Shown: one piece after another, positions 16,504 through 26,383 of the stretch | Position numbering within the stretch: position 1 is the first letter of the stretch | Layout: every line of letters starts with the position of its first letter | DNA from: Cecembia calidifontis | GTDB lineage: Bacteria; Bacteroidota; Bacteroidia; Cytophagales; Cyclobacteriaceae | Direction: 5' to 3' | Length of the DNA stretch: 64,000 nucleotides | Assembly (NCBI RefSeq): GCF_004216715.1 | Contig: NZ_SGXG01000001.1 | Span: 3,146,501 to 3,210,500 of the forward strand | Made by a program: the position numbers and the translations under genes | The notes under the pieces: generated by a model | What the model saw: the letters and a program-made list of their open reading frames with translations, nothing else | The model's database searches: none | Told to the model about the DNA's origin: nothing

Positions 16504-16914
16504 TCAAATAATTTCTCTAATTGAAAACATGACAGTTAAAACTGACCCAATAACCACGAAATACACCCCAATATCAAAAATCAAGGCAGTTCCTACCATT
16601 CCAATCATCCGGAGCGGTTCACCATACCAAAGCCCTGTCATAAAAGGTTCCTGAAAAATCCAGGGAGCCAATCCGGCCACCAAGGCAAAAACCAGTCCCA
16701 GCGGCATCAGGAAACCAGGATGCACTTTGATGATGTTTCTCGTTTCTTTTAGACCAAAAGCAAATGAATGGAGGATAAATGCCAATGCAGCCATCAGCCC
16801 GCCTACAAATCCCCCTCCAGGCAAATAATGTCCTCTGAGCAGGATAAATACCGAAAAGATCAAAAGGATCGGAAGGAGGTATTTAGAAGATGTTCGGAAT
16901 ATTATTGATTTCAT
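16504..16914 (-). CDS. mrpB: Na+/H+ antiporter subunit B
   Basis: 136 aa, MnhB domain: LLPILLIFSVFILLRGHYLPGGGFVGGLMAALAFILHSFAFG is diagnostic. Four helices. As a separate short MrpB it is matched by a complete MrpA upstream, so this is a seven-gene group 1 operon rather than an MrpA'-fusion type. One base separates it from mrpA. Confidence 0.95.
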   Translation of the reverse strand: MKSIIFRTSSKYLLPILLIFSVFILLRGHYLPGGGFVGGLMAALAFILHSFAFGLKETRNIIKVHPGFLMPLGLVFALVAGLAPWIFQEPFMTGLWYGEPLRMIGMVGTALIFDIGVYFVVIGSVLTVMFSIREII

Positions 16915-16915
16915 T

Positions 16916-19222
16916 TCAGTCTTTTTTAATTGGGTTTAAGTTCAGGTACATCAAGCTAAATACACCGATCGCGGCAATAACAAGTACTACAGTTTCTACC
17001 ATCGTGTCAAATCCCCTGAAATCCACCAGGATCACATTGACCACATTTCTGCCTTTAGCCAATATATAAGCATTGTCAGCATAATAGTCTGACACTTCCC
17101 TAACACTTGGCTCCTCAAATACCTCCAAGGCCAAAATGGCTATTAAAGTCCCGAAAAACAAGGAGATAATGGCATCCCTTATCCTGATTTTAGGACTGGA
17201 GAAGGTCTTGTTCAAAGGGAGCTTAAAAAGCACCAACATGAAAAGTAAAACCGTCAGTGTATCGATGGAAAACTGGGTCATGGCCAGGTCCGGTGCAGAA
17301 TAGTACAAGAAGAAAAGACAGTTTGCAAAACCGATCACACCCAAAGCTACAATGGCTGCGGTCCTTGATCTGGATAAAACAACAAAGAAAATAGAGGTCA
17401 CCATCAAAGACACCACGATGAATTCAGAAGGGGTGATTTCTGATATCTGATTCCAATCCAAATAAATATATACTCCTGAAAATAAGCGGTAACCTATCAA
17501 AACACTCAAAAAAATCAGAATGGTAATCACATAATTTCTGAGGTATCCATTTTGGAAAAATGCAGTCCAGCGTTCGGCAAATGACTGAAATCCTTTCCCC
17601 AAAACAGCTAACAGATGCTCAGGGGAGAGAGATGAAAAACGGGTAGTAGCCTGGAATTTTTCAGGACTGGGTTTCCAATAGAAGTAAAGTCCCGTTCCCA
17701 AGACAAGGGTCAATATACTCAAGAGTAAAACCAAATTGAAGCCATGCCAAAGGGCAAGATAAGTGTCTACCTCATATCCAGCTATGCTGTTCAGTACCGG
17801 CAGGATCAGGGATTTTTCTACCAGTCCAGGAAAAACACCAAATGCAATACTGAGGAATCCCAATAGAGTGGTAGGTATCCACAATCTTGGAGAGGGCATT
17901 TTTGCAGACTCTGCTGCATCGGAGACACTTCCTCTAAAAGGTTTGATGCCTGCCCAAAATCCAGCCACCAAAAGAAAGATTTTTGTTAAGACCGCTAAAA
18001 AGGTTAGCAATGCAGCTGCTTGGGGAAGATTTAGGACAGCTTCATACATGACTTCTTTGGATAAAAAGCCTAAGAAAAAAGGAACACCTGCACTTGACAA
18101 AGCGGCAATATACCCGGCTATGGCTACTGGCATCATTTTGTGTTGGAGGCCAGAAAGTTTGAAAACTTCCCTTGTCCCTGTCTCATGGTCAATAATTCCT
18201 GTAATAAGGAAGAGGGCGGCTTTGTAAAGCGCATGGGTCAGAATAAATAAACCAGCCCCCAATAATGCATCCTCTGTTCCCAATCCGATCAAGAACACCA
18301 AAATTCCCAAGGCCGAAATCGTGCTGTAAGCCAAGATACTTTTCAGGTCTGTTCTAAACAGGGAGTGAATAGCTGCGTAGGTCATTGTGATCGCCCCAAT
18401 AATGGTGAGGGTCCAATTCCATTCCAGGCTATTGCCCAAAATAGGTGAAAAACGGGCCAGAAGAAAAATACCTGCCTTCACCATGGTGGCAGAGTGCAAA
18501 TAGGTACTTACAGGAGTAGGGGCTTTCATAGCTCCCGGTAACCAAAAGTGAAAAGGGAATTGGGCAGATTTGGTGAATGCACCTGTAAAGAGCAAAATTA
18601 AAATCCATACATACCCGGGGTTAATTTTCAAAACTTCGGGCTGGTTCATCAGTTCTGTAAGGGAGTAGGTCCCAGATATACTACCTATCCATACAAATCC
18701 TGCCAACATGACCAGTCCACCGAAGCCGGTAATACCCAGAGCAGTCATGGCGGACTTTCTGGATGCTTTTTCTTCATTATTGAATCCTATCAAAAAGAAA
18801 GAACTGATACTGGTCAATTCCCAGAAAATAAAAAGCGTTATTAAGTTGTCAGAAAGTACCACGCCCAACATCGATGCCATAAACATCGATAAATAAGCGT
18901 AGAATCTATCCAGATAAATATGTCCTTTGAGGTAATAGCTGGTGTACACAAAAACCAAAGCACCTATTCCTGTAATCATCAGGGAAAAAAGCATGGACAA
19001 TCCATCCAACCTAAAATTCAGATCAATTCCCAGTTGGGGAATCCAACTGTTTTTTTCAATGATAAAATTTGTCCCCTGAATGCCTTCAAGCTTTATGGCA
19101 AAGAAAACAAAGAGAAGGATAGGGAGCGCTGAAAATAAAAAAGGAAATGCCTTAGGGAAGACCCTGTTCCATAAGGGAGTCAGCAATGCAAAAATAAATC
19201 CTAATAAAACAGCCAATATCAT
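16916..19222 (-). CDS. mrpA: Na+/H+ antiporter subunit A
   Basis: 768 aa, first gene of the mrpABCDEFG operon. The NuoL-like N-terminal part (Proton_antipo domains, residues about 60-400) carries DNLITLFIFWELTSISSFFLIGF (essential glutamate) and FHFWLPGAMKAPTPVSTYLHSATMVKAGIFLLAR (lysine and histidine of the proton path). The C-terminal part (from about 590) has the MrpA-specific DUF4040/MbhE-like segments, e.g. LAMTQFSIDTLTVLLFMLVLFKLP and VILVDFRGFDTMVETVVLVIAAIGV. Slightly shorter than Bacillus MrpA (about 800 aa). Divergent from ppc across 239 bp. Confidence 0.96.
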   Translation of the reverse strand: MILAVLLGFIFALLTPLWNRVFPKAFPFLFSALPILLFVFFAIKLEGIQGTNFIIEKNSWIPQLGIDLNFRLDGLSMLFSLMITGIGALVFVYTSYYLKGHIYLDRFYAYLSMFMASMLGVVLSDNLITLFIFWELTSISSFFLIGFNNEEKASRKSAMTALGITGFGGLVMLAGFVWIGSISGTYSLTELMNQPEVLKINPGYVWILILLFTGAFTKSAQFPFHFWLPGAMKAPTPVSTYLHSATMVKAGIFLLARFSPILGNSLEWNWTLTIIGAITMTYAAIHSLFRTDLKSILAYSTISALGILVFLIGLGTEDALLGAGLFILTHALYKAALFLITGIIDHETGTREVFKLSGLQHKMMPVAIAGYIAALSSAGVPFFLGFLSKEVMYEAVLNLPQAAALLTFLAVLTKIFLLVAGFWAGIKPFRGSVSDAAESAKMPSPRLWIPTTLLGFLSIAFGVFPGLVEKSLILPVLNSIAGYEVDTYLALWHGFNLVLLLSILTLVLGTGLYFYWKPSPEKFQATTRFSSLSPEHLLAVLGKGFQSFAERWTAFFQNGYLRNYVITILIFLSVLIGYRLFSGVYIYLDWNQISEITPSEFIVVSLMVTSIFFVVLSRSRTAAIVALGVIGFANCLFFLYYSAPDLAMTQFSIDTLTVLLFMLVLFKLPLNKTFSSPKIRIRDAIISLFFGTLIAILALEVFEEPSVREVSDYYADNAYILAKGRNVVNVILVDFRGFDTMVETVVLVIAAIGVFSLMYLNLNPIKKD

Positions 19223-19461
19223 AAAACAGAATTTACGTTCCCAGATTTAAAATTTTAATTCTCTAAATTAATCAAAACGCGATCTATCTTGGTCATTACG
19301 AAATAAAATATTTTTTGGTTTTTGTTGATTTTATTGCAGACTTCTGGTTTTTCTTTTGATTTTTTGGAATTAAAAAACGTATTCCTTTGACAAAAAAGTA
19401 ATTGCAAGTAGCATTTGTTGATTTTTTGTTAAATTCAACCTTTCAAAACCCTAAACCTATC

Positions 19462-22017
19462 ATGTCAAAAAATAATTACGAAACAGAAGTAGCCAAAAGA
19501 TTTACCATATACAATAGCCTTTTCCTGGATTTGCCTTTTAGTGATATCCATAGGACAGGAACCTTGTTGCCTATATTGGCATCCAAGTGTCATGAGGGCT
19601 TTCAAAACAAAAAGACACCGAAAGAAATTATTCAAGGTTTTTTTGATGAATTAATGGCTAAAAATTCAGAAGATGAGAGGCATGAACTGCTTTTTAAGAT
19701 GGTGCAATATGTAGAGCGGCAAGTGGTTTTGTTTGATTCTATAGAAGATGCTGCTTTTGACAAAATCCATGATCTACAAGGGAAGGGAAGTCTTCAGGCA
19801 TTGGTGGCCAGGGTGGACAATGACCGGAAAAGGGAAGAATTGATTAGAAAATTAAAGGACTTTTCAGTAAGGCTTACCCTTACAGCGCATCCCACCCAGT
19901 TTTATCCCGGCAATGTACTGGGAATCATTACAGACTTGGAATCAGCGATTAAGGCCAATGATTTGGGTAGCATCAATTTACTTTTGCAGCAATTAGGAAA
20001 AACTCCATTTATCAATAGAGAAAAACCCACCCCACTGGACGAGGCGGTAAGTTTGATCTGGTTTTTGGTCAATGTTTTTTATGTGTCCATTCCGGATATC
20101 ATGACCCGTTTGCTCAACATGTTGGACCAACCCCTTCATGAGTGGGAAAATTCCGGATTATTGAAAGTTGGTTTTTGGCCGGGAGGCGACAGAGATGGTA
20201 ATCCCTTTGTTACACATGATATCACAGTGAAGGTAGCAGAAAGATTGCAAAAGTGGATTTTGAGATGTTATTACCGGGATGTAAGGAAAATCAGAAGAAG
20301 ACTTACCTTCAAGCATGTGGAGCCTATCATGCTTAAGGTAGAAGATGGCTTGTTCAACTCCTTATTTGAAGATCAAAATTATTATAAGAGCAAAGATGAA
20401 TTGCTATCTGACCTGATGGATGCCAGAAAAGGGCTTATAGAATATCATGATGGACTTTTTTTGGAGCAGTTGGATGAATTTATCCTCAAAGTAAAAATAT
20501 TCGGATTCCATTTTGCCAATATGGATGTCCGTCAGGACAGTAGGAAGCATGATGGGCTTTGGGATGAGATCATTGGAATTCAGGTTGGAGAGGATGCGCT
20601 GAAAGCTTATCATCAGCTTCATGAAAAAGACAAAGAAAAATTCATTCTGGATTTTGATTCACTTCCTGAAATTAGTGCCTTCAAGGATGAGTTCCATCAG
20701 GAAATGTTAAAATCATTTGATGCCATCCGGACGGTTCAACAAAATAATGGGGAAGATGGGCTTCATCGTTACATCATTTCTAATTGCCAGTCTGCACTGC
20801 ATGTGCTGGAAGTGTTCCAGTTGGGAAGGTTGACTTTGGGAAAGGATGAAAAAGACCTTAGCCTGGATATTGTCCCCTTGTTTGAAACGATTGATGATTT
20901 GGCAGAAGCTCCAAAAATAATGGAGAAACTCTATCAAAATCCGGAATATCAAAAACACTTGAAAAGCAGGAATTCCAAGCAGACTATTATGCTGGGTTTC
21001 TCTGATGGTACCAAAGATGGGGGATATATCCGTGCCAATTGGTCCATTTTACGGGCTAAGGAGGAACTGACGAAAATTTCCCGTAAATATGAGGTTAATG
21101 TGGTGTTTTTTGATGGGAGAGGGGGACCTCCTGCTAGAGGTGGTGGTAATATGCACAATTTCTATGCTTCGCACGGTCCTCAGGTAGAAAACAAAGAAAT
21201 CCAGGTGACCATTCAGGGACAGACCATTTCAGCCAATTATGGCAAGCCAGTTTCCTGTAGTTATAACCTGGAGCAACTTTTGTGTGCGGGCATAGAAAAT
21301 GAGCTTTACCTGAGCCCAGATAAAACTTTAAATGCCTACCAAAGGGCTTTGATTGATGAAATGGCGGATGTTTCCTACAAATTTTATAAGGACTTCAAAA
21401 ATCACCCTCAGTTCCTGAATTATCTGGAACATGTCACACCCTTGAAATATTTCGGACAGGTGAATATCGGATCAAGGCCTTTGAAAAGGGGCAAGGATTC
21501 GGGTCTAAAATTTGAGGATCTTCGGGCCATACCATTTGTGGGTTCCTGGGCTCAGATGAAACAAAATATCCCTGGCTTTTTTGGGGTAGGAGCTGCCCTG
21601 CAGGCGCTCAAAAATGAAGGTAAATTTGAAGCTGCCAAACAATTGTACAATGATTCCCTTTTCTTTAGATCACTGCTGGGCAACTCGATGCAATCTTTGG
21701 CAAAGTCATTTTATGAGGCTACAGCATATCTGAAAAAAAACAAACAATACGCGGAGTTCTGGCAATTGATGTTTGAGGAATATGAAAGGACAATCCGGTT
21801 GTTGCTGGAGGTTTCAGGTATGGAAGTATTATTGGAGGACAATCCTACTTCCAGGCAGTCTATTGCCATCAGGGAAAAAATTGTCTTACCTGTAATCACC
21901 ATTCAGCAATATGCCATACAGACCATGTTGGAAAAAGGCATGGATGACCCGGTATTACAGAAACTTATTCTCCGCACTATGTTTGGAATTATCAATGCGG
22001 CAAGGAATGCAGCTTAG
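19462..22017 (+). CDS. ppc: Phosphoenolpyruvate carboxylase
   Basis: 851 aa from ATG 19462; the upstream in-frame start at 19402 is rejected because it reads through AT-rich leader. It carboxylates PEP with bicarbonate to oxaloacetate, feeding the TCA cycle. Active-site motifs are all present: LTLTAHPTQ (catalytic histidine), FWPGGDRDGNPFVT, LGFSDGTKDGGYIRANW (PEP-binding lysine loop) and FFDGRGGPPARGGG (mobile loop and glycine tetrad). The QNIPG C-terminus (MKQNIPGFFGVG) is also recognisable. Shorter than the E. coli enzyme (883 aa). It sits alone between divergent mrpA and convergent K+/H+ antiporter genes. Confidence 0.95.
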   Translation: MSKNNYETEVAKRFTIYNSLFLDLPFSDIHRTGTLLPILASKCHEGFQNKKTPKEIIQGFFDELMAKNSEDERHELLFKMVQYVERQVVLFDSIEDAAFDKIHDLQGKGSLQALVARVDNDRKREELIRKLKDFSVRLTLTAHPTQFYPGNVLGIITDLESAIKANDLGSINLLLQQLGKTPFINREKPTPLDEAVSLIWFLVNVFYVSIPDIMTRLLNMLDQPLHEWENSGLLKVGFWPGGDRDGNPFVTHDITVKVAERLQKWILRCYYRDVRKIRRRLTFKHVEPIMLKVEDGLFNSLFEDQNYYKSKDELLSDLMDARKGLIEYHDGLFLEQLDEFILKVKIFGFHFANMDVRQDSRKHDGLWDEIIGIQVGEDALKAYHQLHEKDKEKFILDFDSLPEISAFKDEFHQEMLKSFDAIRTVQQNNGEDGLHRYIISNCQSALHVLEVFQLGRLTLGKDEKDLSLDIVPLFETIDDLAEAPKIMEKLYQNPEYQKHLKSRNSKQTIMLGFSDGTKDGGYIRANWSILRAKEELTKISRKYEVNVVFFDGRGGPPARGGGNMHNFYASHGPQVENKEIQVTIQGQTISANYGKPVSCSYNLEQLLCAGIENELYLSPDKTLNAYQRALIDEMADVSYKFYKDFKNHPQFLNYLEHVTPLKYFGQVNIGSRPLKRGKDSGLKFEDLRAIPFVGSWAQMKQNIPGFFGVGAALQALKNEGKFEAAKQLYNDSLFFRSLLGNSMQSLAKSFYEATAYLKKNKQYAEFWQLMFEEYERTIRLLLEVSGMEVLLEDNPTSRQSIAIREKIVLPVITIQQYAIQTMLEKGMDDPVLQKLILRTMFGIINAARNAA

Positions 22018-22019
22018 AA

Positions 22020-22058
22020 GAACAAATGGCACTGGAAAAATTCAGTGCCATTTGTTTT
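22020..22058. terminator. Terminator between ppc and the K+/H+ antiporter gene
   Basis: Long stem AACAAATGGCACTG/CAGTGCCATTTGTT with an eight-base loop and TTTT on the plus side. Convergent genes on both sides, so probably bidirectional. Confidence 0.85.
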
Positions 22059-23538
22059 AATCATCTCCAAAATCAGGCACCGGCAAATTCAATACCTCGT
22101 AGACATTTTGTAAATGATCATAATTCTCAGCCAAAACTATCAATGTGTCATTACCTTGAATTTTTGTGGTACCGTTAGGAGTTAGGTAGTTTTTATCCCT
22201 TTTGATCATGGCAATGATGGCGTTTTGCGGAAAGCCCAACTCAAGAATTTTCTTACCTACTATTTCATTGTCCTCAGGGATATGGATTTCAACCATAGCG
22301 GTTTTTGGATCCTCTTTGAGGAAGCTGTCCAGGGGAGAAACAGGTTTTACTTTTTCAGGTAATGCTACTTTAAACCAAGAGGCCACTTTGGAAAGTGTAG
22401 TGCCCTGTATAATGACAGAACTGACTGATATAAAGAACACCACATTAAAAATCACTGGTGCTTTATCTATTCCGGCGATTAATGGATAAGTAGCAAAAAC
22501 GATGGGGACAGCCCCTCTAAGACCTACCCAGGAAATATACCACATTCTTCTGTTCTTCATTTTGAAAGGTAAAAGAGAAAGGAATACCCCCAATGGTCTC
22601 GAAACAAATATGAGAAAGAGTGAAGCTGCAAGCCCCAATCCTGCATAGGGAATAACTTCTGTAGGGTTTACCAATAACCCCAGTGTTAGGAAAAGTACAA
22701 TCTGCATCAACCAGGCAACCCCGTCATAAATTTTTAAGATTGTTTTTTTATGAATAAAATCATGGTTACCAATATAAACTGCGCAAAGGTATACAGCCAA
22801 AAAACCATTGCCACCAACAAGATCTGTAAAAGAAAAGGTGATGAACATTAAGGCAATGACCAAGGCAGGGTACAATCCATCAAATCCAATATTGATTTTA
22901 TTGATGGTGTGGATGCTTAACCAGCCAAACAGTAACCCTAATGCAGCCCCTAGGGTCATTTGCAAAAAGAAGGTAGAAATAAGCGATAAAAATGAAGTTT
23001 CGGGATTAGTGACAAGCCCAAGAAATGCTATGGTCAAAACATAGGCCATAGGGTCATTACTACCACTTTCCAATTCAAGTACTGACCTCAATTTGTATTT
23101 TAGTGCCAGACTTTTTGACCTCAAAATGGAAAAAACAGCTGCAGCATCTGTGGAAGATACAATTGCCCCCAATAATAAAGCCTCATAAACAGTAAAATCG
23201 GAAATTTTCCAAAAGAAAAGCCCTAAAGAAACAGCAGTAATCAATACGCCAACAGTGGAAAGCGATATTCCTTGCCATAATACTGGTTTTATGGATTTCC
23301 AGTTCGTGTCTAGCCCCCCTGAAAAAAGGATGAAATTTAAAGATACAATACCAATAAACTGGGCCGTTGAGGGACTGTCAAAATGGATACCAAGTCCATC
23401 AGAACCTGCCATCATACCTAAACCCAAGAAAAGTATAAGGGTAGGCACGCCAAATTTATAGGAGGTTTTTCCAGCCAGAATACTTAATAAAAGCAGGATA
23501 GAACCAATAAAAAGAATATTCTCAGAAGTTAGTACCAT
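22057..23538 (-). CDS. K+/H+ antiporter, CPA1 family (NhaP2/CvrA-like)
   Basis: 493 aa. About 12 membrane helices with ILFSGGLDTNW, GAIVSSTDAAAVFSIL and ELESGSNDPMAYVLT (the ND/DP ion-binding pair of CPA1 exchangers) and WVGLRGAVPIVFATYP. The C-terminal 85 residues form a TrkA_C (RCK-C) domain (MVEIHIPEDNEIVGKKILELGFPQNAIIAMIKRD). This arrangement fits the potassium/proton antiporter NhaP2, which protects against high cytoplasmic K+. Neighbours (Mrp antiporter, Usp, K+ channel) support a role in cation balance. Ion specificity is inferred. Confidence 0.9.
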   Translation of the reverse strand: MVLTSENILFIGSILLLLSILAGKTSYKFGVPTLILFLGLGMMAGSDGLGIHFDSPSTAQFIGIVSLNFILFSGGLDTNWKSIKPVLWQGISLSTVGVLITAVSLGLFFWKISDFTVYEALLLGAIVSSTDAAAVFSILRSKSLALKYKLRSVLELESGSNDPMAYVLTIAFLGLVTNPETSFLSLISTFFLQMTLGAALGLLFGWLSIHTINKINIGFDGLYPALVIALMFITFSFTDLVGGNGFLAVYLCAVYIGNHDFIHKKTILKIYDGVAWLMQIVLFLTLGLLVNPTEVIPYAGLGLAASLFLIFVSRPLGVFLSLLPFKMKNRRMWYISWVGLRGAVPIVFATYPLIAGIDKAPVIFNVVFFISVSSVIIQGTTLSKVASWFKVALPEKVKPVSPLDSFLKEDPKTAMVEIHIPEDNEIVGKKILELGFPQNAIIAMIKRDKNYLTPNGTTKIQGNDTLIVLAENYDHLQNVYEVLNLPVPDFGDD

Positions 23539-23688
23539 AAACTCTTTTTAAAATTGTGACACATACCTCCATAGTAAAGGGAGGGTTTGCAAATCTCTGG
23601 AATCTATAACTTAAGTTTGACTAATAAAATTCATAAATCCATGACGGCTTTCCTACATTTATTTATTTCCTTTTTTTAAATTACCTCT

Positions 23689-24525
23689 ATGAAAAATACA
23701 AGCAGTGAAAAACCAAAGATAATTGTATTGGCAGACTTTTCTGATTACACCAAAAAAGTACTTCAAGTAGCTAAGCAATGGGCAAGCAGTTCCGGCTTGG
23801 AAATTAAGGTTTTTAATGAACTGGACTTTCAGGTGCCCACTTTGGCTGGCAATGAATTAAGGTTAAAAATGAAGTATGGGCAGATCCATGAAATAAATAG
23901 AACCTGGCTGGATTTAAAAAAGACCATATTCGGTGAGCAAACAAAGGTTGATTTTGAAATTTTAGAGGTTCCATTAATTGAATTTCTAAAAAAAGAAAAA
24001 CAATATGAATCTTCCTTTATCTTGATGGGCCTCAAGGGAGGTGGATTATTGAAAAAGGTTTTTCTAGGAAGTTTGGTGACTGAAGTAATAGAAAGACTCA
24101 ATCATGTCACCATGGCTATACCCAAGAATATTCAAAATTTTGAACCCAATAAAATCATAATCAGCGTACATCCGAAATATAAATTTAACCTTAATGCCTT
24201 GGAGTACTTGCTTTCCTTTCTTCCAAGATCAGTCACCACCTTACAATGGATTAGTATTGCCATGGAAAAGGACAATGTGGATGACCTGAATGATTACCTG
24301 GATGCCTTGACCCAAAAAATCAAAACCGGATTAAAAATCGAAACCGCTGTTTTTTCAGGAGAAGATGTCCTTCAACAGGTTAAATCCTTTATAACGGATA
24401 ATAATAAAGAGATATTGGTCATCCAAAGAGGTAGCAGAACCTTCAAAGACAAATTGTTCAGAAAGTTTCTGGTGAATGATTTGGTATATGATGGTTCCGT
24501 TCCTTTAATTGTTTTGCCTTTATGA
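23689..24525 (+). CDS. Tandem universal stress protein
   Basis: 278 aa with two UspA-like halves. The first (residues about 8-148) starts KIIVLADFSDYTKKVLQVAKQWA and contains FILMGLKGGGLLKKVFLGSLVTEVIERLNHVTMAIPK, an ATP-loop-like GxxG-9-G(S) region. The second (about 155-278) ends DGSVPLIVLPL but its nucleotide loop is degenerate (IQRGSRTFKDKLFRKFL). Cytoplasmic, no signal. The gene precedes a K+ channel by 91 bp in the same direction, and Usp domains are often linked to cation transport control. Distinct from the second Usp at 33.0-33.9 kb. Confidence 0.85.
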   Translation: MKNTSSEKPKIIVLADFSDYTKKVLQVAKQWASSSGLEIKVFNELDFQVPTLAGNELRLKMKYGQIHEINRTWLDLKKTIFGEQTKVDFEILEVPLIEFLKKEKQYESSFILMGLKGGGLLKKVFLGSLVTEVIERLNHVTMAIPKNIQNFEPNKIIISVHPKYKFNLNALEYLLSFLPRSVTTLQWISIAMEKDNVDDLNDYLDALTQKIKTGLKIETAVFSGEDVLQQVKSFITDNNKEILVIQRGSRTFKDKLFRKFLVNDLVYDGSVPLIVLPL

Positions 24526-24616
24526 ATTGGTTAGCTACTTCCGATCTTTCTCATGAATTTTTATCAGCTTTAATCAATTCTGGGATTTTAAAAATGGTCA
24601 AAACATTTGAGTTTGT

Positions 24617-25297
24617 ATGAATAATCTGCTACACAAGACAAAAAAATACTGGGAATCTGATGTTTCCTTTATTTCCCTATTGGTCATGCTACTTGTGATT
24701 GTTTTTATCCTTCCCGTTTTAAATGATATTCAGCCAGACAATTCATTCCTTTTGAATGCGATGTTCATTGCACTTTTTATTATTGGTATTTTCTCTGCAA
24801 GGGAACGTGTATTTGTCATTTCTTCTATGATTATGATTTCCTTTCACCTTGGTTTGCGGATTATCAGGTTTGGGGATAACCCTTATGAATTCTATAACCT
24901 GGAAAGGATCGTTATCATTCTGAATTTGGTCCTGTTTATGGTTATTAATCTTAGACTATTGTTCAGGGATGAAGAAGTGAATGCTTACAGGATAATTGGA
25001 GCGGTTAACGTTTACCTTTGCATGGCATTGGTTGGGGCTTTTGGTATGGAGTTGATTCATCTATACTTGGGCAACTCCATTGAAGGCAATATTGAGCTTA
25101 CAGGAATGGACAAGGATTTTGGGGACTTTATGTATTTCAGCCTGGTGAGTCTCAGTACAGTTGGATTTGGGGATGTTCATCCTACCAACACAATCGCGAA
25201 AATGTTGTCATCATTTCTATCGGTGGTTGGAATTCTTTATCCTGCAGTGGTCATCGCCAAACTGGTTTCGTATGCCTCCAAAAATCCAAATGGGTAA
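24617..25297 (+). CDS. Two-pore-helix potassium channel protein
   Basis: 226-aa inner-membrane protein with six or seven helices. The C-terminal Ion_trans_2 module contains the pore loop FSLVSLSTVGFGDVHPTN, whose TVGFGD selectivity filter (about residues 180-185) is diagnostic for K+ channels. No RCK/TrkA-N regulatory domain follows; the protein ends 27 residues after the last helix. It is the last gene of the plus-strand pair with Usp. Confidence 0.9.
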   Translation: MNNLLHKTKKYWESDVSFISLLVMLLVIVFILPVLNDIQPDNSFLLNAMFIALFIIGIFSARERVFVISSMIMISFHLGLRIIRFGDNPYEFYNLERIVIILNLVLFMVINLRLLFRDEEVNAYRIIGAVNVYLCMALVGAFGMELIHLYLGNSIEGNIELTGMDKDFGDFMYFSLVSLSTVGFGDVHPTNTIAKMLSSFLSVVGILYPAVVIAKLVSYASKNPNG

Positions 25298-25349
25298 AAA
25301 TCCTAAATTTAAATTCTCAAAAAAATCCAAGAATCCTATTTTTAAAAAG

Positions 25350-25386
25350 AGGCTTTTGGAATTAAAGAAATCCAAAAGCCTAAAGT
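25350..25386 (-). terminator. Terminator for the OsmC gene
   Basis: Perfect 11-bp stem AGGCTTTTGGA/TCCAAAAGCCT, loop ten bases, followed on the minus strand by CTTTTT. Lies between the convergent K+ channel and OsmC genes. Confidence 0.8.
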
Positions 25387-25391
25387 AAATG

Positions 25392-25802
25392 TTAGTTTAA
25401 TGTATACTCCACCACAATTTCGGTATTCAAAAGCCTGGAAATGGGACAGTTTTTCTCGGCATCTTTCACCAGTTCGGCAAATTTTTCTTCACTGATTCCA
25501 TCGACTTTCGCTTTCAAAATCAATTTGGACTGTTTTACAGTACCTTCTTCAAAAGTGATAATACATTGCGTGTCCAATTCTTTGGGAGGGAAATTGGCAC
25601 CGCTAAGGTTAAAACTGAGTTTCATGGCAAAACAACCTGCATGTGCTGCTGCAATCAATTCCTCCGGATTGGTACCTGCACCGTCTTCGAAGCGGGAACT
25701 GAAAGAATATTGGGTTTTGTTCAATACTCCGGTCTCTGTGGTCAGGTGTCCCTTTCCTTCTTTTCCTGAACCTTGCCATACGGCAGTAGCTTTTCTTTTC
25801 AT
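25392..25802 (-). CDS. OsmC/Ohr-family thiol peroxidase
   Basis: 136 aa, OsmC type: reduces organic hydroperoxides through two cysteines. C57 in AAAHAGCFAM and C119 in KNCPISRL are the expected peroxidatic and resolving residues. The arginine partner lies in SSRFEDGAGTNPEELI. Length and motif order match OsmC (about 140 aa). Cytoplasmic. Single gene with its own terminator. Confidence 0.93.
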   Translation of the reverse strand: MKRKATAVWQGSGKEGKGHLTTETGVLNKTQYSFSSRFEDGAGTNPEELIAAAHAGCFAMKLSFNLSGANFPPKELDTQCIITFEEGTVKQSKLILKAKVDGISEEKFAELVKDAEKNCPISRLLNTEIVVEYTLN

Positions 25803-25890
25803 ATCAAAATGTGTTTTTGTGTTTTATACCGTTGATCCATAATATTTCAATTTTTGGATCATTCCTAAAAATAAGATTTAAATTCAAGGA

Positions 25891-26337
25891 ATGGAAGGTA
25901 ATGAAGACTTAAAAATTTTTCGGTTATCTGATGACCAGATTCCGCTTGCCGTTGGATTAATGGAAAAGGTATTCACTTTAGAGCAATACATTCCTGAATC
26001 TTATCTTCCTGTCAATTTATTTCCCCAGATGAATTGGGGAGTTTTTCATGGAGAAAGGCTGATTGCTTTGGCCATTGCTTGGTGGGAAAACGAAATCTGG
26101 CATTGGGGAAGGTTTGCTGTTGATCCGGAATGGAGAGGCAAAGGAATAGGGAAAAAGCTGATCCAAATAAGCTTGAAAGAACTTTTTGATGCTGGCGCCA
26201 AAGAAGTACATATCGATGCCAGGGATATTACTGTAAATCTATTGTCGAAATTAGGTGCCAGGGTCATTGGAAATACTTTCGATTTTTATGGAAACGTAAC
26301 CCCGATGAGGCTCTCGATACATGATTTTAAGACATAA
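25891..26337 (+). CDS. GNAT-family N-acetyltransferase
   Basis: 148 aa, single GNAT fold. Motif A is WGRFAVDPEWRGKGIGKKLIQISL, with the Q/RxxGxG/A acetyl-CoA loop at RGKGIG (about residues 80-85); motif B is around EVHIDARDITVNLLSKLGA. Substrate unknown; the C-terminal Gly-Asn-Thr-Phe-Asp-Phe-Tyr-Gly stretch resembles small-metabolite or amino-acid acetyltransferases. Divergent from OsmC (88 bp) and ended by a strong terminator. Confidence 0.88.
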   Translation: MEGNEDLKIFRLSDDQIPLAVGLMEKVFTLEQYIPESYLPVNLFPQMNWGVFHGERLIALAIAWWENEIWHWGRFAVDPEWRGKGIGKKLIQISLKELFDAGAKEVHIDARDITVNLLSKLGARVIGNTFDFYGNVTPMRLSIHDFKT

Positions 26338-26368
26338 AAAAAGCCATCCTAATGAGAATGGCTTTTTT
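26336..26368. terminator. Bidirectional terminator
   Basis: Hairpin AAAAAGCCAT/ATGGCTTTTT between the convergent GNAT and TonB-receptor genes, with A-run and T-run giving function on both strands. Confidence 0.88.
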
Positions 26369-26383
26369 AAAATTTAAGTTTTT

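Noticed and set aside
17763..18227. 154-aa plus-strand ORF inside mrpA
   Set aside because: Antisense shadow of a well-conserved antiporter subunit.
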